A DNA stretch of 5,235 nt from Burkholderiales bacterium (GTDB lineage: Bacteria > Pseudomonadota > Gammaproteobacteria > Burkholderiales > Burkholderiaceae_C), in the NCBI GenBank assembly GCA_947453585.1, contig CANGHQ010000164.1, forward strand, positions 1 through 5,235, read 5' to 3'. Under the pieces are notes generated by a model, which did not search any database, was not told the DNA's origin, and saw only the letters and a list, made by a program, of their open reading frames with translations. The position numbers and the translations under genes are program-made. How positions within the stretch are numbered: the stretch's first letter is position 1; the number at the start of each line of letters is the position of its first letter. This document shows positions 1-5,143 of the stretch, piece by piece.

Positions 1-567
1 GGACATGCCCAGCAACAAACCCACCAGCGGCGCAAAAGCCACCACCATGATGCTGTCGTTCAGGGCCACCTGCGTCAGGGTAAACAGCGGGTCGCCCCCG
101 GTCAGGCGGCTCCAGACGAACACCATGGCGGTGCAGGGGGCGGCGGCCAGCAGAATCAGGCCCGCGATATAGCTATCAAGCTGATCGGGCGGCAGCAGCG
201 GCGCAAACCAATGGCGAATGAATAGCCAGCCCAAAAACGCCATCGAAAAAGGCTTGACCAGCCAGTTCACAAACAAGGTCACGCCAATGCCGCGCACATG
301 CTTGCGCACCTGGCCCATCGCCGAAAAATCGACCTTGACCAGCATGGGAATCACCATCACCCAAATCAGCAGGCCCACGGGCAAGTTGACCTTGGCCACT
401 TCCATTTGGCCGATGGCCTGAAAAAAGCCGCTAAACCACTGGCCCAGCGCAATGCCGGCCACGATGCACAGCAGCACCCAGACGCTCAGGTAGCGTTCAA
501 ACAGGCTCATAGGCGCGACCGGCTTGGGCGCCGTAACAACAAGCGCAGGAATAGGCGTGGTTTGCAT
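1..567 (-). CDS. acr3: Acr3-family arsenite efflux permease, N-terminal part (cut by the window edge)
   Basis: Acr3 (often annotated ArsB) is an inner-membrane carrier of the BART superfamily that exports arsenite using the proton motive force. The visible 189 residues are about half of the usual 340-360 and contain several hydrophobic segments, at roughly 27-47, 61-78, 94-116, 134-153 and 167-188. The family signature is the AAPCTAMVFVWS stretch around Cys145, which corresponds to the essential membrane cysteine of characterised Acr3 proteins; the ALNDS segment at 169-172 also fits. The first ATG lies 11 bases after the arsC stop, with only a weak GAAAG as ribosome site. An in-frame ATG at 510 (Met20, MSLFERY) matches the usual Acr3 N-terminus better, so the first 19 residues may be untranslated. 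It is the last visible gene of arsR-arsC-acr3. Family assignment is secure; the exact start is not. Confidence 0.95.
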   Translation of the reverse strand, partial: MQTTPIPALVVTAPKPVAPMSLFERYLSVWVLLCIVAGIALGQWFSGFFQAIGQMEVAKVNLPVGLLIWVMVIPMLVKVDFSAMGQVRKHVRGIGVTLFVNWLVKPFSMAFLGWLFIRHWFAPLLPPDQLDSYIAGLILLAAAPCTAMVFVWSRLTGGDPLFTLTQVALNDSIMVVAFAPLVGLLLGMS

Positions 568-578
568 AGCGGGGGCTT

Positions 579-1079
579 TCAGGCGTGGGCCAGCGCGCGG
601 GCGCTGGTTTGCAACAGGGCGGCGTGCAGCTTGGCGTCGGGCAGGCTGATGAAGAGTTCGAGGCGGCGCTTGATGGCCAGCAGGGTTTGGCGAAAGGCTT
701 CGCGCTTGTGTTCGTCGCTCGCGTCGCCTTCGGACGGATCGGCATACGACCAGTGCGCCGTGGCCGGGTGGCCGGGCCAGACCGGGCAGGCCTCACCGGC
801 GGCGTTGTCGCACACGGTGATGATCAGGTCCATCTGCGGTGCGTCTGCGCTGGCAAACACGTCCCAGCTCTTGCTGTGCAAGCCATCCAGGGCAATGCCG
901 GCGTTGCGCAGCACATCCAGGCCCAGCGGGTTGGGCTGCTGGTTGGCGCGCGGGCTGCTGCCCGCCGAATACGCCCGAAAGCGCGTGCCGCCCAGGTGGT
1001 TGAGCAAAGCCTCGGCCAGGATGCTGCGGGCGGAGTTGTGGGTGCATAAAAACAGCACGTTCAGGGGTTTGGTGGTCAT
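579..1079 (-). CDS. arsC: Arsenate reductase, low-molecular-weight tyrosine phosphatase fold
   Basis: This 166-residue cytoplasmic enzyme reduces arsenate to arsenite, the substrate of the efflux pump encoded next. The N-terminal P-loop is C-X5-R (CTHNSAR, Cys12 to Arg18), directly followed by Ser19 and preceded by the hydrophobic strand VLFLC, as in LMW-PTP-type ArsC. Two further cysteines, Cys90 and Cys98 in TVCDNAAGEACPVWPG, correspond to the disulfide-relay pair known from Staphylococcus aureus pI258 ArsC (Cys82/Cys89). All three redox cysteines are therefore present and the enzyme should be active. Whether thioredoxin or glutaredoxin is the electron donor cannot be read from the sequence. 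The C-terminal tail after about residue 125 is helical-looking. The gene starts 65 bases after the arsR stop, with no clear Shine-Dalgarno sequence, and ends 11 bases before the longest acr3 start. It is probably co-transcribed with arsR. Confidence 0.95.
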   Translation of the reverse strand: MTTKPLNVLFLCTHNSARSILAEALLNHLGGTRFRAYSAGSSPRANQQPNPLGLDVLRNAGIALDGLHSKSWDVFASADAPQMDLIITVCDNAAGEACPVWPGHPATAHWSYADPSEGDASDEHKREAFRQTLLAIKRRLELFISLPDAKLHAALLQTSARALAHA

Positions 1080-1144
1080 GGTGTTTAAGGTTTTGGGTGA
1101 AAAAAAGAACAGTTGGGCGCTGCTTATTCAGTGGCTTCGCGTAC

Positions 1145-1471
1145 TCAGACCGCCGCACAAGGCGCCGCCGGGCGCAATTCGCAGGGTGCGCCCTGGCAGC
1201 AGTTTTGCGTCAGGTAGGCCAGCACCGCGTTCATGCGGTCAAACTGCGCGCGGTAAATCAGGTTGCGGCCCACGCGCTCGGTGGCAACCAGGTCGGCGTG
1301 CACCAGCTCTTTCAGGTGAAAAGACAGGGTGTTGGGCGCCACGCCCAGTTGTTCGGCCAGCGCGCCAGGCGTGGCGCCCTGTTCGCCGGCCACCACCAAA
1401 GCACGAAACACCTGCAGCCGTGTGGGCTGCGCCAAGGCGGCGAGCGCGAGAACGATTGAATTTATTTCCAT
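1145..1471 (-). CDS. arsR: ArsR/SmtB-family As(III)-responsive repressor
   Basis: This 108-residue winged-helix DNA-binding protein should repress the ars operon until As(III) binds. The helix-turn-helix is at about 33-57 (TPGALAEQLGVAPNTLSFHLKEL), with recognition helix VAPNTLSFHLKEL, followed by the wing VATERVGRNLIYRA. The classical alpha-3 metal site ELCVCD of E. coli ArsR is absent. Instead a C-terminal cluster occurs at Cys91, Cys92, Cys97 and Cys105 (NCCQGAPC), as in the Acidithiobacillus ferrooxidans ArsR class, where a CC pair plus one later cysteine binds As(III). The start is well constrained: two codons upstream of the ATG there is an in-frame TGA, and the next in-frame Met is residue 80. 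No Shine-Dalgarno sequence precedes the ATG, and the start codon is covered by the operator dyad. First gene of arsR-arsC-acr3 and divergent from the TerC-family gene. Confidence 0.95.
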   Translation of the reverse strand: MEINSIVLALAALAQPTRLQVFRALVVAGEQGATPGALAEQLGVAPNTLSFHLKELVHADLVATERVGRNLIYRAQFDRMNAVLAYLTQNCCQGAPCELRPAAPCAAV

Positions 1472-1493
1472 AATTCAATTGTAGTTGAATTAT
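1470..1493. promoter_or_regulatory. Probable ArsR operator (9-bp inverted repeat)
   Basis: A perfect inverted repeat with arms ATAATTCAA (1470-1478) and TTGAATTAT (1485-1493) is separated by six bases. It is A/T-rich in a GC-rich region and matches the general form of ArsR-family operators (TTGAA half-sites around a short spacer). It overlaps the arsR start codon and the TACAAT -10-like box, so a bound dimer would block RNA polymerase. A further TTGAATT half-site lies at 1456-1462 inside arsR codons 4-6. The dyad is seen directly; binding by this ArsR is inferred. Confidence 0.8.
1478..1483 (-). promoter_or_regulatory. Candidate -10 box of the arsR promoter
   Basis: On the minus strand TACAAT matches the sigma-70 -10 consensus at five of six positions. 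It ends six bases before the arsR ATG, which places the expected transcription start on or beside the A of the start codon. No good -35 hexamer is visible 16-18 bases upstream (about 1500-1507 is GC-rich, GCCAAA at best), so the promoter is either weak, dependent on another feature, or wrongly placed here. Confidence 0.5.
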
Positions 1494-1607
1494 TACTATG
1501 TTTGGCGCCCCAGCGTTCTTTAAACCCCCCAAGACTGAAAAGGCCAATGGCCCAACTTTTACCATTGCCCGCTTTGCAATTTACTGCCCTTAGAAAGTTC
1601 TCCACCC

Positions 1608-2312
1608 ATGGACATGTTTTCAACCCCCTGGTGGTCCGCGCTGCTGGCCATTGTGCTGATCGACCTGGTGCTCGCGGGCGACAACGCCATCGTCATCGCC
1701 CTGGCCGCGCGCAATTTGCCGCCTGCGCTCAAGCGCAAGGCCATTGTCTGGGGCACGGTGGGTGCCATCGTGGTGCGCTCGGCCATGACGGTGGGCGTGG
1801 TCTGGCTCTTGCAAATTCCCGGGCTGATGCTGGTGGGCGGCCTGGGCTTGGTGTGGATTGCCTACCAATTGCTGGCCGACCAAGGCAACGAAGACGAACA
1901 CGGCGAGAGCGCCACCACCTTTTGGGGCGCCATGAAAACCATCATCGTGGCCGACGCCCTGATGGGCGTGGACAACGTGCTGGGCGTGGCCGGGGCGGCG
2001 CACGGCGCGTTTGACCTGGTGGTCATAGGCCTGCTGGTGAGCGTGCCCATCGTGGTGCTGGGAAGCAGCGTGGTGCTCAAGCTGGTGGAGCGCTTTCCAT
2101 CCATCATTTCCATTGGCGCAGCCGTGCTGGCGTTTACGGCAGCGCAAATGCTGGTGTCTGAGCCCCTGCTGGCCGACTACCTGGGCAACGCCAAAGCCGG
2201 CCTCACGCAAGACCAGCAGTTTGCGCGCTGGGCTATCTACATCGTTACGGTGGCTGGCGTGCTACTGGCCGGGCGCTGGCGCCAACGCAAGGCCGCTGAC
2301 GCGCAAGCCTGA
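1608..2312 (+). CDS. TerC/YjbE-family integral membrane protein (putative metal ion exporter)
   Basis: This 234-residue inner-membrane protein belongs to the TerC family. The family includes tellurite-resistance TerC and manganese exporters such as Alx and YoaB-type proteins; the substrate of this one is not known. The two family repeats are visible: LIDLVLAGDNAIVIALAARNLP near the N-terminus (Asp19, Asp25, Asn26) and IIVADALMGVDNVLGVAGAA in the second half (Asp115, Asp121, Asn122). These acidic/Asn motifs in membrane helices are the likely metal sites. About seven hydrophobic segments fall at 10-33, 45-66, 70-89, 106-127, 133-153, 163-182 and 208-225, with a charged loop at 90-100 and a basic C-terminus. 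Length is normal for the short YjbE-like branch. The ribosome site is weak (AGAAAG about ten bases upstream). It is divergent from arsR across 136 bp, so a functional link with arsenic resistance is possible but unproven. Confidence 0.9.
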   Translation: MDMFSTPWWSALLAIVLIDLVLAGDNAIVIALAARNLPPALKRKAIVWGTVGAIVVRSAMTVGVVWLLQIPGLMLVGGLGLVWIAYQLLADQGNEDEHGESATTFWGAMKTIIVADALMGVDNVLGVAGAAHGAFDLVVIGLLVSVPIVVLGSSVVLKLVERFPSIISIGAAVLAFTAAQMLVSEPLLADYLGNAKAGLTQDQQFARWAIYIVTVAGVLLAGRWRQRKAADAQA

Positions 2313-2389
2313 TCTGCATCAAAGGCGCGTTAGGCGCCGCCCCGGCCTGCCGACCCTGGCCTGGGGGGCAGACGCTATGCTGGAGCCTT

Positions 2390-2740
2390 ATGAAACTTCT
2401 CAGCAAATGGCTGCTCAACGCAGTCGCCCTCTTGGCCATTGCGCAGCTTTACAACGGTGTGCAGATCAGCAGCTTTGGCCAAGCCATGTTGGCTGCGCTG
2501 GTGGTGGGGCTGTTTAACGCGCTGCTGCGCCCAATTCTGCTGGTGCTGACCTTTCCGGTCACGGTGCTGTCCTTAGGGCTGTTTCTGTTTGTCATCAACG
2601 CGCTGATGTTCTGGGGTGCAGCCAGCGTGCTGGACGGCTTTCATGTGGACGGCTTTGGCGCGGCACTCTTGGGCTCGCTCATGTACACCGCGCTTGGGAT
2701 GGTGATCAACCTAGCGCTGGAGCGCCTGTTCCCGCAGTAG
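2390..2740 (+). CDS. Small four-helix membrane protein, 'phage holin family' (PF04020, YvlD-like)
   Basis: This 116-residue protein is almost entirely hydrophobic, with four predicted membrane helices at about 4-24, 29-50, 52-78 and 88-111. Family-typical stretches are the NALLRPIL motif (residues 43-50) following helix two, FPVTVLSLGLFLFVINALMFW, and the FHVDGFGAALLGS turn before the last helix. Members are common single chromosomal genes in bacteria. The name 'holin' is historical and there are no phage genes here. Cellular role is unknown; envelope stress links are reported for the Bacillus homologue YvlD's operon. A GGAG at 2382-2385, four bases before the ATG, supports the start. It follows the TerC-family gene by 77 bp and may be read from the same transcript, since no convincing terminator separates them. 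Its last ten codons overlap the end of the opposing M48 protease gene. Confidence 0.88.
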   Translation: MKLLSKWLLNAVALLAIAQLYNGVQISSFGQAMLAALVVGLFNALLRPILLVLTFPVTVLSLGLFLFVINALMFWGAASVLDGFHVDGFGAALLGSLMYTALGMVINLALERLFPQ

Positions 2741-4348
2741 CTGGGTGACCTCGCGGGCGCGGGTGTCAACGATGGCCGCTTCCAGGTGGTCTGGGCCCAT
2801 GGCGCCCCATTGGCCGGCGCGCACCAGGTCTTGCGCGGCGCGCAGGCGGGCCAGCGCGGCGGGCCAGTCTTGCTCTAGCCCGTCAGCCTGCGCCTGGGCG
2901 CGCACTGCGGCCACGTTGCGGCCCTGCAACTCATACACACTGGCCAGCAGGCGCCAGGCCAGCACATCACGCGGGTGGGCGGCCAGCCATTCGCGCAGGC
3001 GCTCGGCGGCCTGGGTTTGGGACTGCTCCCGTCCGGACTGAATCTGCGCCTGCGACAGCAGCGCCAGCTCGGCCCGGCCCAGGCGGGCAATGGGCTTGGC
3101 CGCGCTACTGGCCAGCAGCGCCTCGGCACGCACAGCGTCGCCTTGGCCCAGCGCCAACTCGGCTTCCAGCAAGCGCGCCAGGCGGCCATCGGCGCCTATA
3201 CGCGCCAGCAGCTGCTGCAGTTGCGTGCACAGGGCTTGGGCTGTGGCGTAGTCGCGCAGCTTGAGCGCCGCTAATGATGCGCCATACAAGGCCCCTGCCT
3301 GCTGGGCTGCGGGCTTTGCCGACAACACATCGGGCTGAACATCGGCCTGCCATAGGCGCAAGGCGTCCACGCCGCCGTTGGCCAGCACGCGGGCACGGGC
3401 GGCCACCAGTTGCGGCTCGACATCGGGCTTTTGCCCCGCTGCCGGGACGGGCGTGGCGGCAGCGCCCAGCGCGCCAATGCGGTTTTGCATGTCCGAGATG
3501 CGCTCGGTGGTCAGCGGGTGGGTGCGCAGGTAGGGAAAGCCGCCGCTGTCATTGAGCCGGTTGGCCTGCTGCAGCTTCTCGAACATGCCCACAAAACCCT
3601 GGGGTGCAAAACCGGCTTGCGTCATCACGCCAAAGCCAATGCGGTCGGCCTCGCGCTCCATGTCGCGCGAGAAATTGAGCTGGCTTTGCACTGCGGCGGC
3701 CTGCCCGCCTGTAATTAGTGCGTTGGCCGCCTGACCGTTGGAATTGCTCTTGCTGGCCGCCAGCACGCCCAAAATCATGGCGCCCATCATCCAGGGCGCC
3801 TGCGCGCTTTGGTGCGCCATGTTGCGGGCAATGTGGCGCTGGGTGACGTGGCTCAGCTCGTGGCCCAGCACCGAGGCCAGTTCGTCGCGGTTGCTCACCA
3901 CCCCCACCAGCCCCAGGTGCACGCCAAAGTAGCCTCCGGGCAGGGCAAAAGCGTTGACCGAGCGGTCGCGCCCGAGCAGCAGTTCCCAGGCAAAAACGTC
4001 GGCAATCTCGGGTGGCATCTCGCCGCGCGCGCGTGATGCTGCCAGCAGCGGCTGCCAGATGCTTTGCACATACTCCATGGTGACCGGGTCGTCCACGTAG
4101 TCGGTGTCGCGGTACAGGCTGCGCGCAATGCTGTCGCCCAGGCGGCGCTCGGCGGCGGGCGACATCTCGGTGCCATCGCCCAGGTGGGGCAGCGCGTTGG
4201 CGGGCCCGGCTTCACCCGGCAGCGTTTGCGCCTGCAGCGGGGCCGCCGGCCAGGCCAGCGCCAGCGTCAGGGCACCCGCGAGCAGCCGCAGTGGCGCGCC
4301 GCGCATCTTTTGCGCGCGCTGGGGCCTGCGCTGGTTCGTTGGTGTCAT
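2711..4348 (-). CDS. Secreted M48-family zinc metalloprotease with C-terminal TPR-like region (BepA/YfgC-like)
   Basis: Numbered from the ATG at 4348, this 545-residue protein has a basic N-terminus, a hydrophobic core (about 21-33) and a likely signal peptidase I site after PLQA (Ala40), so it should be periplasmic. The M48 domain (about 60-290) has the zinc motif HELSH at 163-167, the third ligand probably Glu231 in MEREAD, and a conserved THPLTTER with His277 where E. coli BepA has its regulatory histidine. A hydrophobic PWMMGAMILGVLAAS loop (185-199) also fits BepA. Residues from about 300 to 540 are Ala/Leu-rich helices resembling tetratricopeptide repeats. BepA degrades or assists stalled outer-membrane proteins such as LptD; the same role here is inferred. 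The reading frame extends upstream to a GTG at 4363, and Met15 (ATG at 4306) is another possible start. None has a good ribosome site. It is convergent and overlapping with the gene ending at 2740. Confidence 0.92.
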   Translation of the reverse strand: MTPTNQRRPQRAQKMRGAPLRLLAGALTLALAWPAAPLQAQTLPGEAGPANALPHLGDGTEMSPAAERRLGDSIARSLYRDTDYVDDPVTMEYVQSIWQPLLAASRARGEMPPEIADVFAWELLLGRDRSVNAFALPGGYFGVHLGLVGVVSNRDELASVLGHELSHVTQRHIARNMAHQSAQAPWMMGAMILGVLAASKSNSNGQAANALITGGQAAAVQSQLNFSRDMEREADRIGFGVMTQAGFAPQGFVGMFEKLQQANRLNDSGGFPYLRTHPLTTERISDMQNRIGALGAAATPVPAAGQKPDVEPQLVAARARVLANGGVDALRLWQADVQPDVLSAKPAAQQAGALYGASLAALKLRDYATAQALCTQLQQLLARIGADGRLARLLEAELALGQGDAVRAEALLASSAAKPIARLGRAELALLSQAQIQSGREQSQTQAAERLREWLAAHPRDVLAWRLLASVYELQGRNVAAVRAQAQADGLEQDWPAALARLRAAQDLVRAGQWGAMGPDHLEAAIVDTRAREVTQLLREQALQR

Positions 4349-4571
4349 GCCCGAATGATGCACTTGAATGGTGAAGCCCTGGTAAATGCGCGCTTTATTT
4401 CAGCAGCGCGCTGCCGCGCGGGCTGATCTGGCACATGCGGCGCGGCGCACTGCGCCAAGGGCGCCGCCGTATGATGGCCACCAGGTTTTGGCTGACGGCG
4501 CAATCAACGCAGCGTCGTAGCGCAGCCCCTGCCCCTCCATTTATTGTCAGTTTTTCACCCCCTCTTTGCCC
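4349..4571. other. Divergent intergenic region between the M48 protease gene and moaC
   Basis: These 223 bases hold no gene that I can support and presumably contain both divergent promoters, although no clear -35/-10 pair is visible on either strand. A 12-bp perfect palindrome lies at 4403-4414 (GCAGCGCGCTGC). Two competing hairpins share one arm: 4444-4448 can pair with 4452-4456 (five bp), or 4442-4448 with 4461-4467 (seven bp, 12-base spacer). The last 20 bases before the moaC ATG are pyrimidine-rich, with no Shine-Dalgarno sequence. Confidence 0.5.
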
Positions 4572-5069
4572 ATGAACCAACTCACCCACTTCGACTCCCA
4601 AGGCCTGGCCCACATGGTGGACGTGGCCGACAAGGCCAGCACCAAACGCATCGCCATTGCCACCGGCCGCATCGAAATGCTGGCCAGCACGCGCGCCCTG
4701 ATCGAGGGCGGCACCGCCAAGAAAGGCGACGTGTTGGGCGTGGCCCGCATCGCCGCCATCATGGCGGCCAAGAAGACCAGCGAACTCATCCCCCTGTGCC
4801 ACCCGCTGGCGCTCACCCGCGTGGCGGTCGAATTTGCCATCGCCCACATGGACGCCGACGGCTTTGACGGCGTGCGCTGCACCGCCGCCGCGGAAACCGT
4901 AGGCCCCACCGGCGTGGAAATGGAAGCACTGACCGCCGTGCAAGTAGGTCTTCTGACGATTTACGATATGTGCAAAGCCGTAGACCGCGGCATGGCAATG
5001 CACGGAATTACCTTGCGGGAAAAGCACGGGGGCAAGAGTGGGAGTTTTGTGAACGCGTTATTATTTTAA
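4572..5069 (+). CDS. moaC: Cyclic pyranopterin monophosphate synthase MoaC
   Basis: MoaC works with MoaA in the first step of molybdenum cofactor synthesis, converting the MoaA product 3',8-cyclo-7,8-dihydro-GTP into cyclic pyranopterin monophosphate in the cytoplasm. The 165-residue protein has normal length and the family's active-site residues: Lys51 (KKGDV), His77 (PLCHPL), Glu116 and Glu118 (GVEMEAL), Asp132 and Lys135 (YDMCKAVDRG). Compared with my recollection of E. coli numbering (Lys51, His77, Glu112/114, Asp128, Lys131), there is a net four-residue insertion in the loop around 88-105. The ATG at 4572 gives the usual MNQLTHFDSQG N-terminus; a TTG two codons upstream is less likely. 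There is no Shine-Dalgarno sequence. No other moa genes are adjacent. From about codon 124 onward codon use becomes noticeably more A/T-ending than in the first 123 codons. Confidence 0.97.
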   Translation: MNQLTHFDSQGLAHMVDVADKASTKRIAIATGRIEMLASTRALIEGGTAKKGDVLGVARIAAIMAAKKTSELIPLCHPLALTRVAVEFAIAHMDADGFDGVRCTAAAETVGPTGVEMEALTAVQVGLLTIYDMCKAVDRGMAMHGITLREKHGGKSGSFVNALLF

Positions 5070-5086
5070 ATAAAATAATATTTTTT
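5059..5086 (+). terminator. Probable intrinsic terminator of moaC
   Basis: Arms at 5059-5068 and 5071-5080 are perfectly complementary over ten bases, and two bases separate them, so the real loop is probably four to six bases wide. A run of six T follows at 5081-5086. The stem is made only of A-T pairs, which is weak for a terminator, and the moaC stop codon (5067-5069) lies within it. Position and the T-run support a terminator; the absence of G-C pairs tempers the call. Confidence 0.5.
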
Positions 5087-5093
5087 GACTTAA

Positions 5094-5111
5094 GGAAGGT
5101 CTGCACAAGTC
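5094..5111 (+). repeat. Left terminal inverted repeat of the IS5-family element
   Basis: The stretch starting GGAAGGTCTGCACAAGTC is the likely transposase-binding end. The length given is approximate because the partner repeat is not in the window. Its inner part GCACAAG (5103-5109) is repeated inverted as CTTGTGC at 5126-5132, giving a possible seven-bp stem with a 16-base loop ahead of the transposase start. Confidence 0.65.
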
Positions 5112-5143
5112 ATCCCCACAGCCCTCTTGTGCGTTAAGTATCG

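Noticed and set aside
298..1473. Long plus-strand open frame (391 codons) across the ars operon
   Set aside because: It is antisense to acr3, arsC and arsR, which all have clear family motifs. Its translation is Arg/Ala/Pro-rich with no recognisable domain, as expected for the opposite strand of GC-rich coding DNA.
1500..1607. Possible yybP-ykoY manganese riboswitch ahead of the TerC-family gene
   Set aside because: Such riboswitches often precede TerC-type genes, but I could not find the conserved GGGGAGUA-type core or paired UACG-containing segment in this leader.
2324..2338. GGCGC/GCGCC hairpin after the TerC-family gene as a terminator
   Set aside because: The stem is only five bp with a five-base loop, and no T-run follows. 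Such short GC dyads are common here.
2390..2740. 'Phage holin' gene as evidence of a prophage
   Set aside because: The family name is misleading. No lysin, structural, integrase or other phage gene is nearby, and base composition matches the neighbours.
4364..4571. Molybdenum cofactor riboswitch before moaC
   Set aside because: The E. coli Moco RNA motif precedes moaA and is much more structured. No matching conserved core was recognised in this region.
4395..5027. Minus-strand open frame (210 codons) antisense to moaC
   Set aside because: The translation is His/Gly/Ala-rich without a family motif, while moaC on the plus strand has all its active-site residues. It is a shadow frame.
5085..5113. 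Hybrid outward or inward promoter built on TTGACT at the IS junction
   Set aside because: The -35-like hexamer has no TATAAT-like box 16-18 bases downstream (AAGTCA at the expected place).
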